Of a stretch of DNA of 13,659 bases, positions 1-6,481 are shown piece by piece. The stretch's first letter is position 1. Each line of letters starts with the position of its first letter. The position numbers and the translations under genes are program-made. Under the pieces are notes generated by a model. That model ran no database searches, had not been told where the DNA came from, and worked only from the letters and a program-made list of their open reading frames with translations. Origin of the DNA: an uncultured Flavobacteriaceae bacterium (GTDB taxonomy: Bacteria > Bacteroidota > Bacteroidia > Flavobacteriales > Flavobacteriaceae); assembly GCA_913044085.1 (NCBI GenBank), contig CAJWNW010000039.1, positions 1 through 13,659 of the forward strand. Direction: 5' to 3'.

Positions 1-2
1 AG

Positions 3-209
3 TTTTTTAGTGACTTTAAACAAAATGGCCGCTACATAAATGTTGAAATCACAGACAAACAAGACCGTAGTCGTCATAGACGTAAAGGAAAAAGAAGAAA
101 CGACAATCAAAAGTCGCGTGGAAATTTTAGCAAAAATCGAAACCGAAGAAGTTTTGATTTCAAACAAGGTTCAGGCCACTCGCGACCAAGAAGAAACCGC
201 CGTAGGTAG
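3..209 (+). CDS. DEAD-box RNA helicase, C-terminal fragment (5' end outside window)
   Basis: This is the last 68 residues of a protein that begins before the window. The frame is open from base 3 to a TAG at 207-209. It reads FFSDFKQNGRYINVEITDKQ and then a very basic tail (RRKGKRR, RNRR, RPRRNRRR). Bacteroidota DEAD-box RNA helicases end this way: an RRM-like DbpA RNA-binding domain whose last strand resembles NGRxIxVEIT, then a disordered Arg/Lys/Gly tail that binds RNA. The catalytic RecA domains are not in view, so the helicase call rests on this end only. An overlapping frame at 40-258 is also open, but its protein is low-complexity and the ATG sits inside this better-supported frame. 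The protein would act in the cytoplasm on structured RNA, such as ribosome assembly or cold-shock mRNA. Another RNA-binding protein with a similar tail is possible. Confidence 0.68.
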   Translation, partial: FFSDFKQNGRYINVEITDKQDRSRHRRKGKRRNDNQKSRGNFSKNRNRRSFDFKQGSGHSRPRRNRRR

Positions 210-293
210 CCACTATGTTAATATTCAAATAAAATTTAATTGGACATTGGGTATTTAAGCTTTGTTTAGTACTTTTATAGAATCATTTTCTCC

Positions 294-1064
294 ATGAGAC
301 ACCTTCTAATAATCATTTTATTATTTGTTTTACCACAACAGTTGGTGGCGCAACAAAAGGAGCTTGTGAGGGGTAAAATTGTTGATGCTTCCGACGATAA
401 GCCCATGGAAAATGTCAATATTGTAAATCTCAATCAAGTTTTTGGAACTGCGACCAATGAAGAGGGAGCGTTTGAGATTCAAGCGAAGGTAAATGACACA
501 CTTCATCTTTCATTTTTGGGTTATAAATCCATTAAGGTTCGTGTCACAAACGATTGGGTTAATTTTGGTAATCAAACCACTATTAAACTTACTGAACTTG
601 CTTTCGCATTAGAAGAGGTAGTCATTAATAAACTCAAGCTCACAGGTTATCTAGAAATTGATATCAAGCAAATTCCGATACAGAAAAATGTACGTTACAG
701 TATTTCTGGTTTAAATTCGGGCTATGAATCTAGTCCTAGAACTCCCAGCATGGTTACAAAGGTTTTGGGCGCTATCTTTAACCCAGCAGATTTTTTACAC
801 AATGTCTTTGGTAAAAAGCCTCGCGAAATGCGAAAACTTCGAAAAATGAAACAACAAGACGAAATCCGTAACATTCTCTCGTCTCGTTTTGATAGAGAGA
901 TGTTAACTGCTCTTCTAAAGGTTGACAAGATCGATTTGGATCTTCTTATCAGTGAATGTAACTATTCGGATGACTTTATAAATACAGCCAATGACCTTCA
1001 AATTCTAGATGCGATTAGTGAATGTTACGAGGAATATAAAATTTTAAGTCGCGAACGAAATTAG
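294..1064 (+). CDS. Secreted protein with carboxypeptidase-regulatory-like domain
   Basis: A 256-residue exported protein. Residues 1-20 form a signal peptide (hydrophobic LLIIILLFVLP, then LVAQ before the likely cut). Residues 24-110 match the CarboxypepD_reg-like beta-sandwich common in Bacteroidota: VRGKIVDASDDKPMENVNI, then GTATNEEGAFEI, then LHLSFLGYKS and EEVVI. This domain opens TonB-dependent receptors and many periplasmic proteins. Here no plug or barrel follows. The rest (about 111-256) is a mixed region with a charged stretch near 175-200 (KKPREMRKLRKMKQQDEIRN) and a helical acidic end, typical of short stand-alone members. The role is unknown; a periplasmic or envelope-associated place is likely. 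The ATG at 294 is chosen because the signal peptide begins there. It lies 84 nt after the helicase stop on the same strand, so co-transcription is possible but not shown. Confidence 0.8.
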   Translation: MRHLLIIILLFVLPQQLVAQQKELVRGKIVDASDDKPMENVNIVNLNQVFGTATNEEGAFEIQAKVNDTLHLSFLGYKSIKVRVTNDWVNFGNQTTIKLTELAFALEEVVINKLKLTGYLEIDIKQIPIQKNVRYSISGLNSGYESSPRTPSMVTKVLGAIFNPADFLHNVFGKKPREMRKLRKMKQQDEIRNILSSRFDREMLTALLKVDKIDLDLLISECNYSDDFINTANDLQILDAISECYEEYKILSRERN

Positions 1065-1219
1065 TTTTATAAAGTTTGTTGTTTGGTAAATTTTCGTGAA
1101 TTGATTATTTAATACTACATGCCCCAACATTAACATTATTTGCTATTTTATCAAAGTTATTCTTGCATCTTCATCTTGGGATTGTTATTTACATTTTTTA
1201 GTAACTAACAATTCATACA

Positions 1220-1457
1220 ATGGGAATTATAAGTACAATCATTAAAAGTGTCATGGCGGAATGGCTTGGCAGCCTAATATTTAAAGGAACAGGCAGTGAT
1301 CCTGAACTGGGCCGGGCTTTTTGGAAATATAATCATTGGTCTTGCAAGAAGTTTTGTAGGAAACTGGTCGCTTATCAGGTTTGTAATTAGCCATGGTGAC
1401 GGCTAGATCGTTGCAGTTTTGACAGCAGCAATTGGTGCGGTCATTATTCTTTTTTAA
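1220..1457 (+). pseudogene. Broken GlsB/YeaQ/YmgE-family (transglycosylase-associated) membrane protein gene
   Basis: No intact gene lies between 1065 and 1561, but the remains of one do. From ATG 1220 the frame reads MGIISTIIKSVMAEWLGSL, then IFKGTGSD, close to the start of GlsB/YeaQ/YmgE stress-response membrane proteins (about 80 residues, three membrane segments). Near 1299-1314 the frame is lost. Homology resumes one frame over from 1314: GLFGNIIIGLARSFVGNW, then ISHGDG, an in-frame TAG where the family often has Trp, and IVAVLTAAIGAVIILF to the TAA at 1455-1457. Removing about 16 nt (near 1298-1313) would restore one frame, so an insertion plus a later nonsense change explains the damage. 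The total span (238 nt) fits the family length. Intact relatives are small inner-membrane proteins linked to stress response. The flanks 1065-1219 and 1458-1509 show no other gene that I can see. Confidence 0.75.
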
Positions 1458-1509
1458 TTAATATATTATTTAATAAGATAGTCTAGTAATAACTTGACTT
1501 GTTAAGTTT

Positions 1510-1552
1510 AAAATGAACACACAAAGTGACTAAAAAACTGCGTGTACATTTT
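1510..1552 (+). terminator. Possible terminator-like hairpin
   Basis: AAAATGAACAC (1510-1520) pairs with GTGTACATTTT (1542-1552) with one mismatch across a 21-nt loop. On the + strand it runs straight into a T-rich stretch. It sits between the broken GlsB-like gene and the end of the oppositely oriented glycosyltransferase gene, where a terminator is expected. The stem is A/T-rich and the loop is long, so this is a weak call. Confidence 0.3.
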
Positions 1553-1561
1553 TTAATAAAA

Positions 1562-2806
1562 TTAAGACCTTTTGTTTTTGGCTTCAATCCACTTAGATAA
1601 GTACTTTGTAGATTGTAAGCTATGGTGTTGAAGCAAAAGTCCTGTTATATTTTTTAAACGGTGATTATCTAGCTGCTTGAATAGCTGGTCTATTTTAGCT
1701 AAAAAAAGAGATTCAAATTCACATCGAGAAAAGCGCTTTAAAAGGACATTAAATCCATCATTTTGGGCAGTCTCCCAGATGTCTTTTTCGTTATACAACT
1801 GCAAAGACTTGAATACAAAGTTTTGTAGATTATCTTCAATAAATCCATTTGAAGGAAGTGTGCCAAAAAGGCCTTCTGCAGCAACAGTGGAAAGCCCGCA
1901 TGGCGTTCCATTTCGCATGGCATCTAATACTTTTCCTTTAAGGCCTGCTCCAAATTGAAGCGGCGCTAATAAAAGTCGGTAAGAACTTAAAAGTGAATCT
2001 AAATCTTCTACGCGTCCATACACATAAAAATTATTTTTTTTATCTTCAAGCGTCAAATGTTGTGGCTTTGCATAGGCGCCATAAATATGGAGCTGAGCTT
2101 CTGGTAATTTTTGACTTAGTACAGGCCAAATTTTGTGTTTTAAATACTGAACAGCCTGAACATTAGGAGGGTGCATAAAATTTCCTACAAAAACGAAATT
2201 TTTTCGAGTCTCATAGCCCGAAAAATCCTTTAGGTTTTGAATTTCAGCTGGATGTAAAACAAAAGGGATGTAAAACAATAGCGAAGCATCAATGCCAAGT
2301 TCTTGAGTAAGAATTTTAAATTCTACTTCAGAAATAATGAGCGATAGATCTGAGCGGTAGATACTTGCAATTTCGCGTTTGGCAACATCAGATTTCAAAA
2401 ACGTTTTAGAGAAACGAACCGTAGAATCTAAATTTTCCCCACGTGCCTTTCTCAAAAAATGAAGATCTTCTGTATCTAAAACTTTAAGCGCATCAGGACA
2501 GCATTTCGCAACGCGCCAACCAAATTGTTCTTCAGTCATAAAGCGGTCAAAAAGAACAACAGATGGGTTTAACGCAAAAATATATTCATCAAAACTTGAG
2601 TCATTAAGCTTTAGTGATTTAACCTCAATTCCTAGTGTATTCAGATCAAATGAATGTGCTGAAAGGCTGGCAGTAGTGCCAAAAATAATTTTGTAATCGG
2701 CATCAATAAACAATTTCAACAATTGTAAAATACGAGCCCCAGCCGCAGAAGAACTGGGTTCGGGGTAAACAAAGCCTATACACATTAAGATTTTTTGCTG
2801 CTGCAT
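1562..2806 (-). CDS. Glycosyltransferase, GT4-like (GT-B fold)
   Basis: A 414-residue cytoplasmic protein with the two-domain GT-B layout. The N-terminal acceptor domain (about 1-195) opens with KILMCIGFVYPEPSSSAAGA, the glycine/serine-rich loop of GT4 enzymes, and includes LKVLDTEDLHFLRKAR near 107-121. The C-terminal sugar-nucleotide domain (about 200-375) has FVFVGNFMHPPNVQAVQYL (204-222), LHIYGAY (239-245) and the donor-site stretch GAGLKGKVLDAM (286-297) followed by STVAAEGL (306-313). Where most relatives have Glu in K-x-LEAM, this protein has Asp295, a conservative change. The family moves a sugar from a nucleotide donor to a glycan or lipid; neither donor nor acceptor can be told from the sequence. 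No polysaccharide genes flank it, so it may act alone. The start is the ATG at 2804-2806, with a -7-like box 17 nt upstream, divergent from purB. Confidence 0.82.
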   Translation of the reverse strand: MQQQKILMCIGFVYPEPSSSAAGARILQLLKLFIDADYKIIFGTTASLSAHSFDLNTLGIEVKSLKLNDSSFDEYIFALNPSVVLFDRFMTEEQFGWRVAKCCPDALKVLDTEDLHFLRKARGENLDSTVRFSKTFLKSDVAKREIASIYRSDLSLIISEVEFKILTQELGIDASLLFYIPFVLHPAEIQNLKDFSGYETRKNFVFVGNFMHPPNVQAVQYLKHKIWPVLSQKLPEAQLHIYGAYAKPQHLTLEDKKNNFYVYGRVEDLDSLLSSYRLLLAPLQFGAGLKGKVLDAMRNGTPCGLSTVAAEGLFGTLPSNGFIEDNLQNFVFKSLQLYNEKDIWETAQNDGFNVLLKRFSRCEFESLFLAKIDQLFKQLDNHRLKNITGLLLQHHSLQSTKYLSKWIEAKNKRS

Positions 2807-2822
2807 ATATAAAATATCAATT

Positions 2823-2830
2823 CAAAAATA
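2823..2830 (-). promoter_or_regulatory. Candidate -7 box for the glycosyltransferase gene
   Basis: On the minus strand this reads TATTTTTG, a full match to the Bacteroidota -7 consensus TAnnTTTG, 16 nt before the ATG. I find no convincing TTG-type -33 box at the usual spacing, and A/T-rich DNA yields such matches by chance. Confidence 0.38.
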
Positions 2831-2883
2831 GAAATTAATCGGCGCATCTTGGCTTGAAATGAAAATCTTCTCATTAAAAGTGA

Positions 2884-2891
2884 TATCTTTG
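2884..2891 (+). promoter_or_regulatory. Candidate -7 box for purB
   Basis: TATCTTTG matches the Bacteroidota -7 consensus TAnnTTTG and ends 19 nt before the purB ATG, giving a short leader. The nearest upstream TTG (2854-2856) is 27 nt away, longer than the usual 17-23 nt, so the -33 element is uncertain. Confidence 0.5.
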
Positions 2892-2910
2892 CGTCTTAAA
2901 CTGAGAGCAA

Positions 2911-4254
2911 ATGTCATTAACGCCGCTGAATGCTATTTCACCCATCGATGGTCGCTACAGATCTAAAACAGTAGAACTTGCTGCTTTTTTTTCAGAAGAA
3001 GCGCTCATTAAATACAGAGTACTTGTAGAAGTGGAATATTTCATTGCACTTTGTGAGCATCCATTGAAGCAGTTGGCTGATTTTGATTCAAATTTGTTTG
3101 AAAGTTTAAGAGCCATTTATAAAGAGTTTTCATCAGAAGATGCAAAAGCTATAAAGCAAATTGAACAAACTACCAATCACGACGTAAAAGCGGTAGAATA
3201 TTTCATCAAAGACAAATTTGACCAGTTCAATATCAGTCGTTACAAAGAATTTATTCATTTTGGATTGACCTCCCAAGACATCAACAACACCGCCATTCCA
3301 TTGAGTATCAAACTTGCCAATGAACAAATATACATTCCTCAATTGTTAACACTTATTGAGACCTTGGATAAATTCTCTAAAGACTGGGCTTCCATTCCTA
3401 TGTTGGCCAGAACCCACGGACAACCGGCTTCTCCTACCCGCTTAGGAAAAGAAATAGCGGTGTTCAAAGTGCGCTTAGAAGCGCAATTAGACATTTTAAA
3501 AAGCATCCCCTATGCCGCTAAGTTTGGGGGCGCTACCGGAAATTTCAATGCACATCATTTGGCATACCCTAATGTTGACTGGAAGTTATTTGCAAACAAA
3601 TTGCTGAACGAAACGCTTGGGCTGCAGCACTCCTTCCCTACCACTCAAATTGAGCATTATGACCATATGGCAGCGCTTTTTGATGCAATGAAACGCATCA
3701 ATTCAATCTTGATTGATATGGATCGTGATTTTTGGACCTATATCTCCATGGATTATTTTAAACAAAAAATCAAAAAAGGAGAAGTTGGTAGTTCTGCGAT
3801 GCCGCATAAAGTAAATCCTATTGATTTTGAAAACAGTGAGGGAAATCTTGGGATTGCCAATGCAATTTTTGAACACCTCTCGGCCAAACTTCCCATTTCA
3901 AGGTTACAACGCGATTTGACGGACAGTACTGTTTTAAGAAATGTGGGGGTCCCTTATGCCCACACAATAATTGCCTTTAATTCGACCTTAAAAGGACTTC
4001 ATAAACTGCTGCTAAACGAGACTAAAATAGCCCAAGATTTAAATCAAAACTGGGCAGTCGCTGCTGAAGCCATTCAAACAGTTCTCAGAAGAGAAGGCTA
4101 TCCAAATCCCTACGAAGCACTCAAAGGATTGACGCGTACCAATGCGGAGATAAATGCAGAGTCCATCGCTGATTTTATTGACGGTTTAGAGGTTAGTGAC
4201 AGCATTAAAGCTGAATTGAAAAACATCAGCCCTTCAAACTATACTGGAATTTAA
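2911..4254 (+). CDS. purB: Adenylosuccinate lyase
   Basis: This enzyme removes fumarate twice in purine metabolism: SAICAR to AICAR in the de novo route, and adenylosuccinate to AMP. It is a cytoplasmic homotetramer of the fumarase/aspartase superfamily. At 447 residues it has the length and landmarks of the E. coli-type PurB. It opens with NAISPIDGRYRSKT (7-20), has TTNHDVKAVEYF (87-98), and carries the general acid/base His169 in ARTHGQPASPTRLGKE (166-181). The superfamily signature GSSAMPHKVNPIDFEN (293-308) holds the catalytic-loop serines at 294-295, and RDLTDSTVLRN follows at 334-344. All key residues seen in the family are present. The gene is transcribed away from the glycosyltransferase and ends 3 bp from the oppositely oriented DUF4252 lipoprotein gene; I see no strong terminator between them. 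Confidence 0.97.
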   Translation: MSLTPLNAISPIDGRYRSKTVELAAFFSEEALIKYRVLVEVEYFIALCEHPLKQLADFDSNLFESLRAIYKEFSSEDAKAIKQIEQTTNHDVKAVEYFIKDKFDQFNISRYKEFIHFGLTSQDINNTAIPLSIKLANEQIYIPQLLTLIETLDKFSKDWASIPMLARTHGQPASPTRLGKEIAVFKVRLEAQLDILKSIPYAAKFGGATGNFNAHHLAYPNVDWKLFANKLLNETLGLQHSFPTTQIEHYDHMAALFDAMKRINSILIDMDRDFWTYISMDYFKQKIKKGEVGSSAMPHKVNPIDFENSEGNLGIANAIFEHLSAKLPISRLQRDLTDSTVLRNVGVPYAHTIIAFNSTLKGLHKLLLNETKIAQDLNQNWAVAAEAIQTVLRREGYPNPYEALKGLTRTNAEINAESIADFIDGLEVSDSIKAELKNISPSNYTGI

Positions 4255-4257
4255 TTT

Positions 4258-4815
4258 CTACAAAGCCGATGGCTTCATAAAGTTAAAAAAGCTATCTACG
4301 TTCTTATAGTCAAGGTCTAGTTTTTCTATGAGGGGCCCAAGTTGCATTATTTCGGAAAGATTCATATCCTTACCTAAAACACGAATGACGGCAAAGCCAA
4401 CTTGGTTAGAGTTGAGTAAAATAACAACTTCATCCATGTTATGATCTTCACCAACAGTGTAAATTTTAATTCTACCATCCTTAGAGTTTCCAAGACGAAA
4501 CAATTCATTGTACTTGACTTCCTTGAGCAATTGTTTTACAAAATTAAGTTCAGCTTTATAAACAATATCACTTCCTGACTTTAAACTATAACCAAGCATA
4601 TTAAACTTCTGAATAGAATTAATGGCTTTTTGTTCAGACTCGGTTATATCATTTATATCAATATCTAAAAAAGATACGGGAAAGTCCATAGCAATAAAAC
4701 CGGATGCTTCCTGATGGTCAACATAATAGGTTTGAAGGCTGGGTTCAGAATTACAACTTAAAAAAAGTGTACAAATAAGTGTAAAAAAAAGGGGCTTTGA
4801 AAAATGTAATTTCAT
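4258..4815 (-). CDS. DUF4252-family lipoprotein
   Basis: A 185-residue envelope protein. Residues 1-21 form a lipoprotein signal with lipobox LFLSC, so Cys21 should be lipidated. The mature part resembles DUF4252, a Bacteroidota family of unknown function: a helix-rich first half (ITESEQKAINSIQKFNMLGY), then YNELFRLGNSKDGRIKIYTV and a C-terminal IRVLGKDMNLSEIMQLGPLI pattern. It shares that order with the gene just upstream in the operon (KDGDQNIKFYV, then LLMLVRGRLSSDETVLLSL), so the two look like paralogues, one lipid-anchored and one probably soluble. It is the last gene of the sigma-factor operon, and its ATG overlaps the previous stop as ATGA (4812-4815), which suggests translational coupling. 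The role is unknown; its place in an ECF operon suggests an envelope-stress or sensing output. Confidence 0.82.
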   Translation of the reverse strand: MKLHFSKPLFFTLICTLFLSCNSEPSLQTYYVDHQEASGFIAMDFPVSFLDIDINDITESEQKAINSIQKFNMLGYSLKSGSDIVYKAELNFVKQLLKEVKYNELFRLGNSKDGRIKIYTVGEDHNMDEVVILLNSNQVGFAVIRVLGKDMNLSEIMQLGPLIEKLDLDYKNVDSFFNFMKPSAL

Positions 4816-5336
4816 TCTGTCTTAGATGCTTTTTCAAGTTGTTTTCCTCCAGGAACATTTAACTGCTCGGTCAAAACAGCTAAAGTTCGCAAATCAATAT
4901 CGCCATTCAGCGAAAGTAAAACAGTTTCATCAGAACTTAACCTGCCACGAACCAACATCAATAGTTCTGAAACATGAAATTCGTCACGCCCCGATTGAAC
5001 ATAAAATTTGATATTTTGATCGCCGTCTTTAACGCGCATCAACTCCTCTAATTTTGAAGCTTTGACATAGGTTTTTACGTCAGCACTTATGGCATCAGAA
5101 ACCGATGTGTCTGTTGTAGTGAAGACGGTTAAACTATTGAGCATTTTAATTTGATCTAAAAATGCATCTGTTTCTGGATCGTTGGTTTTGACTTTCATTT
5201 CTGCTAACATCCCAAACATTTTTTGATTGACGACTACCGAACTTACATTGTCCATGTCCTCATATTTTTCAAAAAGGCTTTGTGTGAAAACTAAAGAGGT
5301 TGAGACTAGAGATAATATTGTGAAAAATTTTTTCAT
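4812..5336 (-). CDS. DUF4252-family secreted protein
   Basis: A 174-residue exported protein of the DUF4252 family. Residues 1-19 form a signal peptide (MKKFFTILSLVSTSLVFTQ) without a lipobox cysteine, so the mature protein is probably periplasmic. The mature part starts SLFEKYEDMDNVSSVVVNQK, the typical opening of DUF4252, followed by FGMLAEMKVKT, a helix (DAFLDQIKMLNSL) and VFTTTDTSVSDAISADVKTY. The second half holds LEELMRVKDGDQNIKFYVQS and ends with LLSLNGDIDLRTLAVLTEQL. No catalytic motif is evident. It is the third gene of the operon, 11 nt after the membrane-protein stop, and overlaps the following DUF4252 gene by 4 nt. In Bacteroidota, DUF4252 genes often follow an ECF sigma factor, which fits here. 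Function unknown. Confidence 0.85.
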   Translation of the reverse strand: MKKFFTILSLVSTSLVFTQSLFEKYEDMDNVSSVVVNQKMFGMLAEMKVKTNDPETDAFLDQIKMLNSLTVFTTTDTSVSDAISADVKTYVKASKLEELMRVKDGDQNIKFYVQSGRDEFHVSELLMLVRGRLSSDETVLLSLNGDIDLRTLAVLTEQLNVPGGKQLEKASKTE

Positions 5337-5347
5337 TATTGTGTTTT

Positions 5348-5836
5348 TTAATTTTTAAGTTTAAAAATTTTGTGGGTTGATGTGTTAAAGTTATTTAAAA
5401 TAGTTAGATTTTGTTTTCCTTTACCATAGGAATTTGAGATTATTTGCAAAGTTTTAAGTTTTGAAGTTCCTTTGTTTATGTTTCTGGATAACATTTCAAT
5501 TGCCGATTTGGTTTGATTATAAGTTAAAAGATTTTCATTTGTGAGCTCTTTAGTCCCATTATTAAAATTGGTTCCCAAGAAAATTCCTAGGATTAAAGCA
5601 GCGGCAGCGGCCATTGAAAACCATTGAATTTTACGATTTTTTTTAGGAATCAAAATTTTCTTTTTGTAGGTGTCCAAGCCTGCGGTTGAAAAACTATTGA
5701 ACAGTTGTTTATACACTTTTAAATGATCAGGTATTTCTGATTTTTGAAAAAACGTTTTTAATTCTGCTTCTTCATTTAAATTGGTTTCACCCAATTCGTA
5801 TTTTTTTAATAAATTTTCAATTTTTCTTAATACCAT
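5348..5836 (-). CDS. Single-pass membrane protein in the anti-sigma-factor position
   Basis: A 162-residue protein with one membrane segment near 72-89 (WFSMAAAAALILGIFLGTN). The N-terminal part (1-70) should be cytoplasmic: it has no signal peptide, and Lys/Arg-rich residues (KKKILIPKKNRK, 58-69) flank the segment on that side. The first 30 residues (IENLLKKYELGETNLNEEAE) match the opening of many Bacteroidota anti-sigma-like membrane proteins, in which a short helical bundle would bind sigma. It has no cysteine, so it is not a zinc-binding (ZAS) anti-sigma factor. The outer part (90-162) is Asn/Lys-rich with no recognised domain. It overlaps the end of the sigma gene by 20 nt, so the two are probably translated together. 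The anti-sigma role is inferred from topology and position, not from a clear domain match. Confidence 0.65.
   Translation of the reverse strand: MVLRKIENLLKKYELGETNLNEEAELKTFFQKSEIPDHLKVYKQLFNSFSTAGLDTYKKKILIPKKNRKIQWFSMAAAAALILGIFLGTNFNNGTKELTNENLLTYNQTKSAIEMLSRNINKGTSKLKTLQIISNSYGKGKQNLTILNNFNTSTHKIFKLKN
5350..5369. repeat. A/T-only inverted repeat at the end of the membrane-protein gene
   Basis: AATTTTTAA (5350-5358) and TTAAAAATT (5361-5369) are perfect inverted arms around GT. They cover the 3' end of the membrane-protein gene and lie just before the next start. It could be a weak intercistronic hairpin, but such A/T palindromes also arise by chance in this base composition. Confidence 0.3.
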
Positions 5837-6335
5837 GATTATGTAATTGATTTAATTGAGTCTTTAATGTTTTTCTGGCTCTTGAAAGTGCCACTCTTAT
5901 AGCAGTTTCTTTCATGTCTAATATTTTAGATATTTCCTTAAAATCATAACATTCAACATCTCTTAATTGCACAATTAATTGCTGTTTTTCTGGTAAAATG
6001 TTTATCAACTTCTCAAGTAAACTAATGCTGTCGCTGGTTTCTATTTTTGTTTGTAACGAGGCCGCTTTGCAATTGTGGTAATTTTCATGAGTAATTCTCA
6101 AATTTTGAGCCTGTCTCGATCTTAATCTGTCCAAACAATGGTTTTTTGTGATCGTCATTGCAAAAGCCTCAGGATTATTATAATCACTCAAACCTTTTCG
6201 ACTTTTCCATAATTTTAAAAGAACATCTTGTGTCGCATCCTCTGCCTCTTCTCTTGAGACCAAAAAACGTTTCGAAAATCGAAATATTTTATCTGTGATA
6301 GGGCTAACAAACGCTAAATACTCACTTTCGCTCAT
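5817..6335 (-). CDS. ECF-type RNA polymerase sigma factor
   Basis: A 172-residue extracytoplasmic-function sigma factor with the two domains of the class and no sigma-1 or sigma-3. Region 2 (about 10-75) has FRFSKRFLVSREEAEDATQD, VLLKLWKSR, and AFAMTITKNHCLDRLRSR, which bind core polymerase and melt the -10 element. Region 4 (about 105-162) has LEKLINILPEKQQLIVQLRD and the helix-turn-helix FKEISKILDMKETAIRVALS, RARKTL, which reads the -35 element. It is the first gene of a four-gene operon; the second gene overlaps its end by 20 nt and is probably its membrane regulator. A matching ECF promoter lies 20 nt upstream, so autoregulation is likely. The signal it answers to cannot be read from sequence; the envelope proteins downstream suggest an envelope cue. 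Confidence 0.93.
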   Translation of the reverse strand: MSESEYLAFVSPITDKIFRFSKRFLVSREEAEDATQDVLLKLWKSRKGLSDYNNPEAFAMTITKNHCLDRLRSRQAQNLRITHENYHNCKAASLQTKIETSDSISLLEKLINILPEKQQLIVQLRDVECYDFKEISKILDMKETAIRVALSRARKTLKTQLNQLHNHGIKKN

Positions 6336-6355
6336 TGAATTAACTATAAATTTAA

Positions 6356-6381
6356 GACGAATTAAGACTTGGATTGTTACA
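6356..6381 (-). promoter_or_regulatory. Candidate ECF-sigma promoter upstream of the sigma gene
   Basis: On the minus strand TGTAAC (6376-6381) is followed by exactly 16 nt and then CGTC (6356-6359). This is the same shape as promoters read by ECF sigmas of the SigM/SigW type in Bacillus subtilis, and it sits 20 nt before the sigma ATG at 6335. ECF genes commonly drive their own promoters. I infer that this sigma, or a close relative, uses it; whether Bacteroidota ECF factors prefer these exact boxes is not something the sequence can settle. Confidence 0.5.
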
Positions 6382-6427
6382 AGACTAAAAAATATTTATA
6401 AATTAAAATAAATAACAGTAAATTGTA

Positions 6428-6454
6428 AACGCTTAAACGCTACGTTTAAGCGTT
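6428..6454. repeat. Perfect 12-bp inverted repeat in the sigma/S41 divergent region
   Basis: AACGCTTAAACG (6428-6439) and CGTTTAAGCGTT (6443-6454) are perfect inverted arms around CTA. The left side also forms a tandem octamer, TAAACGCT at 6426-6433 and again at 6434-6441. It ends 27 nt before the S41 peptidase ATG and lies about 45 nt from the candidate sigma promoter on the other strand. There is no T-run after it on the + strand and no gene ending there, so it looks more like an operator or a leader hairpin than a terminator. No clear -7 box for the S41 gene is visible nearby. Confidence 0.6.
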
Positions 6455-6481
6455 GAATATTTAAATAAAATCCTACTTTTT

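Noticed and set aside
40..258. An open frame from ATG 40 overlapping the helicase tail
   Set aside because: Its protein is Lys/Glu/Thr-rich with no family pattern, while the frame at 3-209 gives a recognisable NGRYINVEIT strand and Arg-rich tail.
4263..4275. Short hairpin AAGCC-GAT-GGCTT between purB and the DUF4252 lipoprotein gene, considered as a terminator
   Set aside because: It has only a 5-bp stem and no T-run on either strand, and it encodes the last residues of the lipoprotein.
6424..6449. TGTAAA in front of the S41 gene considered as a second ECF-type promoter
   Set aside because: Its -35 box has one mismatch, and there is no CGTC at 16 nt; the nearest CGTT is 13 nt away and is part of the inverted repeat.
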